NCBI GenBank assembly: GCA_021442155.1
Contig: CM038221.1
Span: 43,471,648-43,535,647, forward strand
Origin: Cymbidium sinense
Taxonomy: Eukaryota > Streptophyta > Magnoliopsida > Asparagales > Orchidaceae
Length of the DNA: 64,000 nt
Direction of reading: 5' to 3'
Notes under the pieces: generated by a model
Databases searched by the model: none
The model's input: the letters and a program-made list of their open reading frames with translations, nothing else
Told to the model about the DNA's origin: nothing
Position numbers and translations under genes: made by a program
Shown: positions 47,165 through 60,100 of the stretch, piece by piece
How positions within the stretch are numbered: the stretch's first letter is position 1
How the letters are laid out: every line of letters starts with the position of its first letter

Positions 47165-47182
47165 ATCTCTCTCTCTTATAAA
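47165..47182 (-). other. Polypurine tract of the chromovirus
   Basis: The minus strand reads TAAGAGAGAGAGAT directly before the LTR. It is preceded by AAATTTTGAGGATAAAATTT, the worn form of the TTTCGAGGACGAAATTT sequence that precedes this tract in Tekay/Del elements. It would prime plus-strand DNA synthesis. Confidence 0.7.
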
Positions 47183-47189
47183 AATTTTA

Positions 47190-48139
47190 TCCTCAAAATT
47201 TAATGACAACAATATAAATAAACATACCTTTGATCAAACAGATGATGATAAAGTCCTCACATTTTTGATTCTTTCTCTCGCATAGCTTCTCATTCTGATC
47301 CATGTTTCCATAGTACACGGACAAATGGAATTTCTCTATTCTTGAGATGCTTAACATCATAGTATTTAATTCTCTCTGGCTCGTCATAAATGTAAGATCA
47401 GGTTCAACATCAGTAGGATCATCAATAATTTTGTTGGGAGGAGAGAAATATGAAACACATTGTGCACTCCTTGCATATAAGAAGGTAAAGCCAATCTATA
47501 AGACACTTTTTTTAATTCTTTCCAAGATTTCATATGGACAAATATAGCATGGACTCAACTTCCCAATCTTGCCAAAATATTTAATACCTTTCATGGGGCT
47601 AACTTTAAGGAACACAAACTCTCACACTTCAAACTCTACTGGCCGATGTTTAGCATCATAATATTTCTTCTGCCAATCTTGAACAGCTTTTAATCTATCA
47701 CGAATTAATCAAATCTTTTTAGTGGCCTCATCTATTACATCTACACCAATGATTCTTCTTTCACCTGTTTCCACCCAATAAAGTGGTGTTCTACACTTCT
47801 TGCCATACAATGCTTCATAGGGAGCCATACTAATACTTGTTTGAAAGCTATTATTATAGGCAAACTCAATCAATGGCAAGTGTAATTCCCAATTTCTCTC
47901 AAAATCAAGTATACAAAGTCAAAGAAGATCTTCAAGTGTCTGAATTATTCTTTCTAACTAGCCATTTGTTTGAGGATGAAATGCAGTGCTAAAAGTAAGC
48001 TTGGTACCTAAAGCATCTTAGATTTTTCTCCACAATGTGGATGTGAATCGGCCATTCTGATCGGACACTATAGACTTTGGCACACCATGTAACTTCATAA
48101 TTTCATCAACATACTTTCTTGCTATCTTTTCCATAGCAT
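47190..48139 (-). pseudogene. Chromovirus integrase C-terminal half and chromodomain remains, cut by LARD insertion
   Basis: From 48,139 leftward the minus strand reads, with stops, FSTAFHPQTNG (about 47,965-47,995), LPLIEFAYNNSFQTSISMAP (about 47,820-47,885), EALYGKKCRTPLYWVETGER (about 47,765-47,820), VSPMKGIKYFGKIGKLSP (about 47,550-47,600) and a worn chromodomain near 47,270-47,390. The residue order matches Tekay/Del integrases. The sequence stops abruptly at 48,139, where the LARD begins; the rest should lie beyond the right end of the window. Stops replace Gln in the PQTDGQ-type motif and at other places. Confidence 0.85.
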
Positions 48140-48612
48140 TGTTGATCTCATTTTTGGATGAGGTTAATTTGAACTCTAAAATCAATAATTAGGATGTCCT
48201 AATCTCAAATAGGAATCTTCTAATTTAATGCTTAGGGCACTATACTTAGTTATCTAGGACATCATCTTTGGGTTTGATCTAACTTAGTTGACTTAGGTGG
48301 AATCAACCCAATCTTCCAATTTGGATTAAAGCAAAATAAATTCAAATAAATCAAAATTAAATGAAATCAAAAATTAATTCAAATCTAAATGATTTAATCA
48401 AATCAAAATTTAATTGATCATCAATCAAAAGATGATTAAACTTAAAATTCCAAGAATTAAGTTAAAATCCAAACATTTTATATCAAAGCATTTGGTTTGG
48501 ATTGAAATTCTCAATCGAAGTTAAATTAGGTTCAAACTTGAACTCAATCCATTTGAGTTTGATATGGACAACCACCTATTAGTCCAAAGACTTTGATGGT
48601 GATGTAATAAAC

Positions 48613-48619
48613 CTATAAA
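48613..48619 (+). promoter_or_regulatory. Candidate TATA box of the LARD 5' LTR
   Basis: TATAAAA, about 470 bp inside the LTR. The 3' LTR reads CATAAAA at the matching place, so the site is changed in one copy. Motif evidence only. Confidence 0.3.
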
Positions 48620-48724
48620 ACAAAAGAAAAATAAAAAGAGAATGAAATTAAAAAGATGAAAAGTTAGAAAATACATAAGAATAGGGAAAGTCTCACTTTC
48701 GTTCCTCCATATGCTTAATCTTAT

Positions 48725-48740
48725 CTCTTGACTTCAAGAG
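48725..48740. repeat. Palindrome CTCTTGA-CT-TCAAGAG
   Basis: Seven-base perfect arms around CT. Unchanged in the other LTR at 60,798-60,813. A second one, TTGGTGGC facing GCCACCAA, lies near 48,955-48,982 and 61,025-61,050. Confidence 0.75.
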
Positions 48741-49496
48741 ATTGAATGGCTGCCTTGAAATGAAGGCCACCAAGCAAGCCAAAGAAAAAAAAAAGGAATT
48801 GACTTCTTCCAAGGAGGTGAGAAGAAGAAGGCAAGTGATAGCTCAACCAAGCTTGGAAAAAATGCACATGGACTTCCTCCCTCCCATGTGAACATCCAAA
48901 CATATTCACAAGGCCAAGTATAATTGAATCCACCCCTTGACCGGCCTTCCTGTCGTTGGTGGCCAGATTTCAGCCACCAAAAATTTCATAGAAGGGAGAG
49001 CTCACGACCAAAGAGGGAGACACACATAGAATGATCCTCAAGCCAAATAGACTCTCCCATCACCTTCACCATCATAAATGAAGAAGAAACGAACTCTCCC
49101 AAACTACCCTCCCCACCGAGAAGCCAAAGAAAGATCAATGCCACTAGAGTTTAAATGAGCTTTGTCTAGAGAGCAATCTAGAGGGAGAGGATCCAATTCC
49201 TTTGGCACACAAGCTCCTCGTGTCATTTCATAGCTATTGGAGTTGGCCCCACCCTTAGAGATCGCTGAAATGGAGGTATGCCATTAACACCCTATCCAAG
49301 CTTTTAATTTTGAAACTTTATAAAGAATGTTTTATCTCAAGTGAGATCAAACTGTTTAGATTAGTTAGATTGCATTCACTAATGGTTTTCCAATTGAAAA
49401 TGTGAGGTTTCAACGGTTGGATCACCGGAACTCAAGTGAAATTGATGGACGGCTCTCGATCCTCACCGTCGATGAAGGAGATGTAATCTCCATCAT

Positions 49497-49518
49497 CCAT
49501 TCCTATTAAAAGGAATGG
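49497..49518. repeat. Near-palindrome in LARD 5' LTR
   Basis: CCATTCCTATT faces AAAAGGAATGG with one mismatch. The counterpart in the 3' LTR is a perfect and longer palindrome (61,562-61,591). Confidence 0.8.
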
Positions 49519-50779
49519 ACGGCTCTGATCTAGGTGGACGAATTGATTTAATCCCCTTAAGAAATCGCGAGATTGATCTAGGCCATCCGATCTCCTAGGA
49601 TCATCCCACATGGCACCGATTTTGACACAGATGCCATGCGGGATCCCATGTGGTCCACACGAATCGCTCCATGTGGCGATAACACCACGTTGGAGCCACG
49701 TCAGCTCTCCGACTCAAAATGGAAAAATTCCTTATTTAATTAATTAAAAAATCACTTAAAAATCACTTAAAAATCACAAAAAATCCAAAATTCATAGAAA
49801 AATTAATATAAGCAAAAAAAATTATAAACTTGGGCTCCATGGATTCATCTTGATAAGAGGAATCCATAAAAATTAAAATCTCTAATTACTTTTGGGTATT
49901 TTAGCCTTAATTTAAGTTTAATTGAAATCAATTAAACTTTAATGAATCACAAACCATTAATCTAATTGAAATGAAACTTTGGGGAACTAAAATAGATGTT
50001 AAAACACACTTTATAAAAAAATTTCATGAATTATTGCAATGTAATTCATGAAAAATAAAATTTCAAATCCTAAACCTCCATTTTAATTAAATAAATTAAT
50101 AATAAATAAATTTAATTAATGGAAATAATTCAAATCACCTTAAATCAACTTAATGAACCTTAATGAATAGTAAAACACTAATGAGACTCATCCAAACTTA
50201 ATAAATCGCAAATTAACTAAGGAATTAATTGAATTAAATAATTCAAATAATTAACCATAAATTAATTAAATCATAATAAATCAACTATATGTCCAAAAAT
50301 TATGAATAAACCTTCTTTGGAAACATCTTTCAGAGAGGCATCAAAGAAAAATGAAATCCCTAAATAACCTTTTTCTAATTAAGCTTAATTTGGGTTTTGA
50401 TAAAATAATTAAAATCTTAATTATACACTAATTATAGATCTAATCAAGTTGAAACTTTGGAAACATAAAGTTGGCATGTAATCCCTCTTTCATAAAAATG
50501 TGAAACCCAATTGATGTTTGGATTGGGAATTATTGATTTTTGAATTCCTAGATCAATATTAATCAAATAATGAATAAATAAAATTCTTTGATTCATTAAA
50601 TCATGGAATAAATTGAAATAATCTTCATCGAACATCAGAAATACTTAGGATAGTTCTCCAAACATCCTAATTCAAATAATTTAATCAATTACATGTTTAA
50701 GGATTGATGAAATTAATAAATCATATTACGAGTAATTAAACCTTAAATTAATAAATTCATAATTAAACAACCTAAATCA

Positions 50780-51090
50780 AATCAAATGAAATCAATCCTT
50801 AAGCTAAATACTCTAAGTTAACATGAGTCAAACTAAATGAAACCAATATAACTTAATCCAAAATATTAATACAAATCAAATGAAATAAACCAAAGTCAAA
50901 TATCAAATCAAACTAAATAAAATAAATCAAATGAACCAATTCAAATTAAATCAAATGAACTAAATCGAATAAAATCAAATGAAATAATTAAAACCAAACT
51001 AAATTGAAAACTAAACCAAGAATGAAAATCAAATTCAATTTCCAAAGAAAAGAATCAATTCAAATTCAAATAAAATAAATGAAATTAAAA
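50780..51090 (+). repeat. Degenerate AAATCAAATGA word array in LARD LTR
   Basis: Words such as AATCAAATGAA, AAATAAAATCAAATGAA and CAAATTAAATCAAATG follow each other irregularly. The same block is at 62,830-63,160 in the other LTR. It may be an amplified short motif; no function is evident. Confidence 0.6.
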
Positions 51091-53463
51091 GGATTAATTA
51101 AGATACTTAAGGATCTTAGTTAGACATTTGGGATGGATTTTCATCTTAGGATGAAGATTTCATTTCATTAAGAATTAGGATGTTGAATAGATGAGTTCCT
51201 TCCAAAAATTGAATCCATTCTACTCTTCATTCTTGAAAACCTAAACTTCACTTTAACCAAATAAAAGTGCAACAAAAATGAAAATAAATCACTATATCAT
51301 TTGAGTTGAAACCACCCAAAGGTAAAATTCAAACAAACTCAAACTCCAACTTGAAACTTAAACTAAAGAGGCATAGCAACATCTTGCTACACAAGCATAT
51401 TCTCCTCACACACTACATTATTAGGTCAGGGACCCTAGACTTAGGTTTGGCCGTTCTGTGATTCTTTATGATTCATTGTGATGTGTTTTGATATGATGTA
51501 CTTCATATGTCTTTGTGGTGTACTATTTTAGATTGCATGTCTAGGATTATTTGCCCATTAGATTGGATGGTAGGATGTTCTTTCTAAATCTAACATTGTC
51601 TTCTGCAGGGGGTTAAGTTAGAGAGGATTGTTATCATAAATTAAATTAAAAATGCTATTTCTTGTAGGTATGCTTAAATCCTTAAGCATATCCCATAGGA
51701 CAGGTGGGCTTAGCAAGCAACTAATGCTAAGCTCGTATATTTGTAAAATATAAATGTTGTGTGTTGTTTGTTTTTTGTTGACAATTATTTTGTAGGGATT
51801 ATGGATTAACTTTGAAATCAAAATATAAATTTAAGCCTAAAAGTAGGTTATGATCTATGGGGTCTAGGATTAACAGGAGCTGACCCTACTAGAAGTTAGG
51901 TGCAGTGGTCCCTTGTGAAGCCCAATGCATGTCCCTGGAAGGAGACTATCATAGAAAGAAGACTCATAGATCTAGACTTGTAGTTCTTGGCTGGGTTGTA
52001 TAAGGGCAGAGCTTGGCTATCCATTTTCTTTTCTTCTAGGGTGTACAGTAGTACCTGGCCGCATTGGCCTTTTTCTATAAATTTAAATTGGCTAGATTTA
52101 TTTTGGGTGTGTACAACCTGCTTTTCTAGGTTTCTTTCTATGTTTTGCTTTCTTGTGATTGAATGCCTGGACGATTAGGTTCTTAGGAGAAATTAAATTT
52201 TATACCCAACTTAAGTCTAAACAATTGAAACAAAATAAAAGAAAAATTGAAACCTCACATAAACTAAAGCCTTAGACAAAACATAAAATAAACTAGACAC
52301 AATCAATTTTAAAACCATAAAATCATATTGCTCCAATCTTTGAATTGGGAAACTTCTCCCATTGCACATAAGAGGCATCTGACCTGTAAGGATGACCACC
52401 TTCTTGGGGAAGCTTGCCTTTTATATTAATTTGGCCCATGACCATTTCTAATTGCATGGCATTAAGCATAAAAATGCATACCCAAGACCTCAAAGAAACC
52501 TTGAATCAAAATATTTAAAAATCTAAAAAATGTGCATTAGTTAGATGCATTTCATACTCTACATAATTCAAGGGATTAGGGAGTGAGTCTAGATTCATAG
52601 ATTCCTTTCCTAAAAATATAGCAGCTCGGCCATCTTGCATTCATAAGGCTTAGCGTTATGAATTTAAAATGTGCTTAGGTGGTGTTAGCTGGCTGCCCTC
52701 TCCAAGCGGGTTGTAAGTCTAGAAGAGTCAGAGATAGGTTAATTCCCTTAAGTGAGAGGAATGCCTAATAATTCCCAAAATTGAAATTAGGTCGAGCATC
52801 TGTCATAAGTCAGAAGCACCTATATACTAGGTTATGAAGCATCCTTTTCAGGAATAAATCTTCAACTCTAGGCATTTTTGTAGTCTTGCACTGCTAGAAT
52901 CTAAGTCCTAGACTTCTAAGAAAATATTAACTCAAAATCTAAATTAAAATTCCAAAACTTAAAGTTCAATTACGGGATAGTTGAAATGTCTGCTGGGCAT
53001 CCCAGTATCAATAGGTATTTCTTACTTCATCCCGTTTGTCCTTCAAAAAGAACTCTTTCCAATTTGAACAAATCCTAGTTAAAATTCCAAAAATTAATCC
53101 TTTGAAAACCAACTTTGACATCTTTAAAAATAATAACTCATTTCTTTAATCAAAAGTATTCTTAGGAAGAGACCCTTTTTAAGATGCAATTAACTATAGG
53201 GGCTTACCTCTATAGGGAACCATGAACCCAATTTAAAATTAAACCCCGTTCTACCATCTATGTAGTTCAGAGGAAAAAAATCTCTAGTACATGAAAGACC
53301 CATTAGCCTTAGTAGTCTTTTATTAAATGATCGATTACAAAAAAAAACATGTTTATCCCCCGAGATAATATGTTTATTCCTTAATGATGCAATTGATCAT
53401 CAAAATAAGAAATTCTTAAACTCTATGTGGTGTCATAAATTTTCTCCCCAAAGAGATATTTTT

Positions 53464-53481
53464 TGGCGACTTTGCTGGGGA
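53464..53481 (+). other. Primer binding site of the LARD
   Basis: TGGCGACTTTGCTGGGGA, close to the Tat/Ogre form TGGCGACTCCACTGGGGA (three or four differences). It is the same type as in element A, which implies the same tRNA primer. Confidence 0.8.
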
Positions 53482-55829
53482 TTGGTTCCTCTCTCCATCT
53501 TTAGAAATAAATTTTTATTTCTATATATCGATAGTGTACTAGTGCCACTCACAGGTTAAGAATGCCCTTCTTTCCATTGTATACATCTCTATTTCATTCT
53601 TGGTTGAGCCTATCCAACATCCTCAACTAAGGTTCTAGAACTCTTCGTTTGCCATAATTAAATGATTGGGTCCTAGAACCAAATCCTAAAAAAAAAAGGG
53701 GAGAGAAATAAATGAAAATCAACTCATTTCTGTTAAGACCTAAATCTAGTCAAGACGGATTTGAAACCATTCCAATGTGGAAAAGAAATGTTAAATTCAA
53801 ATTTTTTTTAAAAAATTACTTCAAAATTTGAAAAGTTAATCTCAAGAATAAAATCTCAAAGTTAAACTTGTCCATGATCTTACTTTAGCTTTATACTAAA
53901 ATAAAAGAGAATGAGGATAGGGTCCTAAGTTGATACCTTTTATTCTACTACATTCAAAGGTAATAAATACCTAAAGATGTATATTGAAGGAGTTCCTTCA
54001 AATCCTGAGAAAATCTAAGTCAAAATGAGGCATAGTTGTACTTATGGCCCTTTTACCACCTTGACTGAAGCTTGAATTGCATTTAAAGAAGAATAAACAC
54101 AAAAGAAAATAAAAAGAGGGATAGAAAGAAATCATCCCAAAAGAATGCCTTATTGATCTTAGGTAGAGGTTGATTAAGGAACTAGATGTAAATCTTCTAT
54201 CCTTATAGAAGAAAAATTTACATAAATGCAAATCAGGTTTAATCTTAATTCATCTCCATATGTCCACTAGAATATTGGAAAATCAACTACTCAAGCTGAT
54301 TAGCCAATTCTAAGGAGTCACTTGGAGGTAACCCTCTTTTAGACCTTTCCAAAACCTTAAATTCTTAAGAGTTTAAGAGAGAGTCAAAAGTGGAAAATGA
54401 CAAGACATAAGTGATAGGATTCACTTTTGCTCCTAATCAATAAAAGAAAAGTCAGGGTAGCGAAGAGAATTATGATTCTCCTAATAAAGTTGAAATGAAT
54501 GAAATTTAAACTAATAAATTAAATCAAATTTCTTAATGGGAGTTTTCTACCATTGAATGAAATGATATTTCATGAATGGTCTTCATTAGTTTTTAGGACA
54601 AATCATGAAAAGAGAAAATAAATGAAGACTTTAATTCTTCTAAAGAAATCATGACCATAGGATTGGGTCCTAAGGGTGATATTTCTATCTCTCAGAGTGA
54701 AAGTATGAAATTCTTATTTCTAGTAAGTTGATAGATAAATCACTTAGCACTTTGTCAGTCCAAATGAATAAAGAAAGCCTTAGTTTTCTCCGTTCAAAGA
54801 CTAAGGCATTATATGCTTTCAATACAAAGTGAATCAAAGGAGAATCCTTTGCAATGTCTTATGACCCACTTGACATTATCTTAATGTCTAGTATGGTGTT
54901 CAAATATTTTATTGCAAGCTAAGATTACCTTTAGTCTTGTTTGTGCTATAAAAAAGTACAAGTAAAACTTGACTTTCTAATAGCAAATCATCTGCCATAG
55001 AGGGTCCTCTTTTAAATGATGATCCTCCAAATGAATAAATCATGAGGTCTATTATTCTATTAAGGATAGAGTCAGACCTACCTTCCCTCCATATCAAAAG
55101 AAAAATTCTTGAAATCAAATTCAAAATGGTAGAGTGATACCACCTCAAATGACATTGAAAAGAAATGGAAAATAAGTCATCTTCAAATGTGATGTCTTGC
55201 CCATCTTAAAGAAGTTGCTTGAAAAATCAAGCATCGTAATGCTATGTTTAAAAAAAAAGGAAAAAATGAAATGAAATAAAAAATGAAAAAGAAATAAAAA
55301 TGAAGCAAGGTATTACATAATCCCATAATTTTCCTTCTTTAACTATAACCAACTTCCTAATGTGGGTTATCTTCTATGACGAAGATAGACTACTATGAAC
55401 TTATTAACATCTTAGTTGATGTGGAAATTTCAAAAGAAGAAAATCTCCAAAATATTTGTTGATCCGGGTGCATCAATCAACATCAATTATAAACATGAAA
55501 GTGAATTTATATAAGTCCAATTTTAATCAAGCTTTGATAAGATGGTACTATGTAAATTCAATCAAATAAAGAAAGGAATTTCCAATTTCATGAAAATTTA
55601 ATCTTGAAAACTCAACCTAGAAAAAGAACTTAGTCTCAATCACATTGTTGATTGAAGACAAAAATTTAAACATGAAAAAGAAGCTTAGGAATTCAAAAAC
55701 ATCTTTAATACTCTTGGATGGTCCTATCCAATCCAAATAAAAAAAAGAAGAAATTGAAATGAATGAAATGAAATAGAAGAAAAATATTGATTATGAAATG
55801 ATGTTCATATTCATCCTAAATTGAATGTG

Positions 55830-56045
55830 TTGAGTCTTTAGGAGTATCATTCAGCTACTCCTAAATGACCTCACTAAATATTTGATTCTAGAAAATTCTG
55901 GTTTCAAAAGTGTAAAGTTTTCAAGAAAGTCATTATGCTAACCTTAAATGACTTCACTAAATAATTTTGTATTCAGAAGTGTAACATCTTTTGAAAGTCA
56001 TTTTACCAATCTTAAATGGCATTACTCGATTTATTGTTCCATGAA
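55830..56045 (+). repeat. Three-unit tandem repeat in the LARD interior
   Basis: CCTTAAATGACTTCACTAAAT, AGTGTAA and GAAAGTCATT recur in order, about 75-95 bp apart. The first unit has the hairpin GGAGTA...TACTCC. Confidence 0.65.
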
Positions 56046-56149
56046 ATGATGAAAAAGAAATTGAAGTGTTGAATCATAATATATGATCAACCAATCAAAA
56101 CAAAGAGTTGAATCATATCACAAGTCAATCAATCAAATGTTGTATTTGG

Positions 56150-56345
56150 ACAAAAAGTCAAATACATCTAACTTGCTAGTGAATCTTGTAACTAGGAAAG
56201 ATGCTTAATGTAACATTTCACAAAGAATGAAATGTTATGGAAATAAGTCAAATACATTCAATCTCCTAGTAAATTTTGTAACTAGGAAAAATGTCTGATG
56301 TAACATTACATAAAGAATTCAAATGTTATCAAAATGTTGATAAAA
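56150..56345 (+). repeat. Two-unit tandem repeat with paired hairpins in the LARD interior
   Basis: AAGTCAAATACAT, CTAGT-(ten bases)-ACTAG and TGTAACATT appear twice, about 112 bp apart. The first hairpin loop is GAATCTTGTA, the second AAATTTTGTA, both near the AATTTGNGTA loop of the element A leader. Confidence 0.7.
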
Positions 56346-58334
56346 CAAAGAAAGAATGAAAGAACAAAATAAAGAAAGCAAATTAAAGGGATGGAAGGAC
56401 CATATCCAAGAGCAAAAGGATGGAGTCTAAAATTTCTAAGCATGCAGACATTTTGAATTTAAACTTCTCTGCATCAAAATGAAGTGGTAGGGTTAAAAGT
56501 TAAGGATTGTGCCTAACTAAACAAAAATAATTAGATATCTCATACTTTGTCATCATAGCCTTTGCCATGATTGGGTGAGCTCTCTTGGCAAGTTAAAAGA
56601 GATAATAGATCTTCTTTTCTAAGAATTCTTATTCTTTGTATGCCAAAGATTCAATTGAGTATACTCTGATTCCATTGCAAGTGACCTATAATCATAAATA
56701 AGAAAAGTTATGGAACCATAGAACCATTGTAAGTTGATTAAGTAGTCAGGGTCCTGACTTTCTCTTCAAAAGACACTGTAACATATTGAATGAATGTTGT
56801 TTAGATGTGTGTAGAGATTTATATAATCTTCAAGTTCGGGATGCACCCCTAGAAATTGAAGAAGAATCCAATTCCATAATTAACAAGTTGAAAGAAACAA
56901 ATAAATAAGTAATAATAATAATAATAAAAGTTGGTTTACAAATGATATCAATGATCTAACTCTTTAATGAGTTAGATATTGATGATTTGATCAAGTTATC
57001 ATTCAAGTTTAAAGACTACTATATCTAGGAATAAATTGAAATGATCTCTAGATGTACCGGTCTATAAACTTAAGCTTGATGCCATTTCAATAAATTAAGT
57101 CCCTTGACGATTGCGGTTAGAAAAAAAAAATTTTGCTAAATTAAAAGCTAGAAAATGATGGCTTTACATGAGAAGAAAACATTCTTCTTGATTAGCTAAC
57201 ATCATTAAAATAATGAAAATGAATGATAAAAAGAAAAGAAAAAGAAAAGAAAAATGAAAAAGAAAAGAAACGATTAAATCCATCTGATCCACATCTTGGG
57301 ACTAGAATAAAATCTTTACCTTGAAAATTGTTCATATACCCATACTTCATTGCAAAATCAAAAAGGCTTTCATGCATAAGATTATCCACATTAAGGATAA
57401 CTTATTTGAAAATTTTCAAATCAAGACAATTCTAAAAAAAGAAGAACTGAAAGCATATGATATTAAATTCAGAATCCTTAAAAGGATGTTCTGTTACATA
57501 GCGAGTCTCAAAAAATTGGGAAAATTGAGCAAAAAGTTCATGATCAAGATTTATTATAACCTCACTTCTAATTAAATAGAGAGTTATATTAAAAATCTTG
57601 CCAAAAAAAAAATGAATGAATAAATGAAAAAAAAGAAAAGAGAATAAAAGAAACTTCATTGTGATGTCAAAAGCAATCATAACACTACATATAGAGTCTT
57701 GAAGTATACCTTTAAAGTAATTTCAAGGACCTTGAAGTAAAATTTAGAAGGATCAAAAATACAAAAACAAGAAATTAATCAAAGCCATTTATGAAATATC
57801 ATTTCATAAAACCTTTAAAGAGGAATAAATTAACTTAAAAAATTTAATTTCAAACTTATCAAGAGAATCTTAATTTCTATAATAAGTTAATCCTTTCAAT
57901 TCCATTATTGATTAGGGACAAAAGAATAAAATACAAAAATGTGTCCATGAGAATCCAAGAGTTTGCTTATCTTGATTCTCATTCATTTTAGAAACTTCAA
58001 AGGAATCTCTTGATCTTTATTGAATTTAAGAGATGGCCTTATAAGCTGTTGATTCATATCATGGTTATGTGTAACTGATAAACAAAAAAGAAAAAGAAAA
58101 ATAATGAACTTCTATGCTTATGGCATAGTAAAACATTGGGTCCAAAATATACCCAAATCCTCCTTCAAAAATAAATTTCAACTCTTTGAAACCTTCTTCA
58201 CTAAACTTCTTCATGTGTAAGAAGTATTAGTGAAATCAAAAAATTGAAGCAAACCTTCCATTGCCTTTCATCAATTCAAACTAATCAAGAAAGATCAAGT
58301 CCATTTGACTTTTGCTTATTAGTCAAAAGAGTTG

Positions 58335-60100
58335 AGGATTAGGAATTAAGTCACTTTGAACCCCTTTCCTCACCCATATCATCTATAGGTTAGGAGCAAG
58401 CCCATTTGTGGCACCTTTCCTATACATATCTTGAGTTGGGAGCAAGCCTTTCATGGCACCTTTCTTATGTTTTCCTTATGAGTTTGGAGTAAGCCTTTGT
58501 GCACCATTCTCATAAACTTAAAGTAAGCCTTTTATCATAACTCATTCTTCCCATAGGTTAGGAGTAAGCCCATTTGTGGCACCTTTCCTATATTATCTTG
58601 AGTTGGGAGCAAGCCCTTTGTGACACCCTTCTCATGTTTTCATTTTGAGTTTTGAGTAAGATTTTATGCACCATTCTTATAAATTTAGAGAAGGCCTTTT
58701 ATGGCATAACTCTTTCTTTCCTTAAGATGGGAGTAACCCCATTTGTGACACCTTTCTTATAACTTCCCATAGGTATGGAGTAAGCCTTTCATGGCACCAT
58801 TCCTATTGTTTACATGATAGGATTAAGTCAATAAGACCCCTTTCATTTCATGTAGGCTATTTAGGCTAGGAATAAGTCGTGAAGACCCCTTTCCTATTAG
58901 CCAAAATTTTCAAGGAATGGATTAAGTCATCAAGAAGACCACTTTCCTCTCCTTAGCTACTTAGGATGGATTAAGCCATTCAAGGCCCCATCTTAATAAG
59001 CTAATCACATAGGAGTAAGTCCCATAGTAGGAATCCTATTAAAATGACTAAGGTTAGGATAAAGTATCCAAAGACCCCTATCCTTAAGTCAAAACAAAAT
59101 TTGAGGATTGGATTAAGTCAAGAAGAGTCATTTCCTCTCTTTAACTATTTAAGATGGATTAAGCCATTGATGGCCCCATCTTAACAGCTGATCACATAGG
59201 AATAAGTCTCTTAGTAGGCATCTTATTAAAATGACTTAAGTTAGTATAAAGTCATTAAGACCCCTATCTTTAAGTCAAAATAAAAAATGTGAGGTTTAGG
59301 ATCAAGTCCCCCTTTCCTCCACCCAAGCTATTTAGGTTGAATTAATCCATTTAAGGCCCCTTCCTAATAGCTAACCAGAAAGAAATAAGTCCCGGTAAGC
59401 ATTCTTTCTAAATGACAAGCATAGGAACAAGTCATGAAGACCCCTTTCTTATCATATAGACTATCTATGTTAGGAATAAGTCATAAAGACCCCTTCCCTA
59501 CTAGCCTTAATCCTAGGAACAAGTCATTAAGACCCCTCTTCCTTATTATGGTTGTTAAAAAAGGATGAAGTCATGAAGACCCCTTCTTATTAACCAATCA
59601 TAAAAGAGTAAGTCCCTCAGTAGGCATCCTTATAAGGATAGGATAAAGTCACTAAAAACTCCTCTCCTTTTTGAAAGAAACTAAGAAATGGAATTAATTT
59701 ATTGAAGGCCCCATTTCTTTAAACAACTCAAACCAGGAATTAAGTTCAAGTGACCCCTACTTAGTAGTCAAAATGTTGAAGATTAGGATTAAGCTATTCA
59801 AGCCCCTTCTCCCTAGCTTAGCTATTTGGGTTGGAATCAAGTCTCCAAAGACCCCTTGCTAATAGCTAACCATAAGAGTAAATCCCCTAGTGGTATCTTT
59901 TCTTAGTTAAAACATCATGTAGTATGGAATAAGAGTAAGTGTCCACATTGGCATCCTTTCCAACTACTATTCTTAGATAAGAGTAAGTCACTTAAAGGCA
60001 TCTTCTTTGAACACAATGATAGCATTAGGATTAAACCATCCTTGGGTCCACTCCTAATGACATTCCTTTTCATCTTAGAACTTAATGAATTTAAATTCCT
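58335..60100 (+). repeat. Array of roughly 30 hairpin units before the LARD 3' LTR
   Basis: The shared core is RRTAAGTCNNNAAGACCCC or, in the first third, GTAAGCCCATTTGTGGCACC, flanked by complementary arms that differ between units. Examples: AAGAAATGG (59,683) with CCATTTCTT (59,711); CATTAGGA (60,023) with TCCTAATG (60,052); GGCTAGGAA (58,864) with TTTCCTATTAGCC (58,890); GGATA with TATCC (about 59,057-59,084). Units are 40-70 bp. It lies directly upstream of the polypurine tract, where Tat/Ogre elements commonly carry tandem repeats. Confidence 0.82.

Larger units (their letters stand above)
48140..53450 (+). repeat. 5' LTR of the LARD, about 5.3 kb
   Basis: The start is exact. The end is placed a few bases before the primer binding site and is uncertain by about 10 bp. 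In its first 190 bp about a dozen substitutions separate it from the 3' LTR, so the insertion is old. It has a candidate TATA (48,613), a less AT-rich U3/R block with short palindromes (48,700-49,720), an AT-rich part with a degenerate AAATCAAATGA word array (50,780-51,090) and a U5 end resembling that of element A. Confidence 0.8.
53482..58334 (+). other. LARD internal region without protein-coding domains
   Basis: About 4.9 kb of A-rich sequence with stops in every frame. It carries scattered strong inverted repeats: CTAACTC-TTTAAT-GAGTTAG (near 56,958), CCTAGT-AAATTTTGTA-ACTAGG (near 56,266), AACATTT facing AAATGTT (near 56,212), GGAGTA-TCATTCAGC-TACTCC (near 55,841) and ATCTCTT facing AAGAGAT (near 58,004). 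Two short tandem stretches are listed separately. It corresponds by position to leader plus gag-pol of an autonomous element. Confidence 0.65.

Noticed and set aside
58335..60100. Rho-independent terminators or bacterial-type hairpins
   Set aside because: The window is plant nuclear DNA; the hairpins are tandem repeat units without U-tracts in a consistent place.
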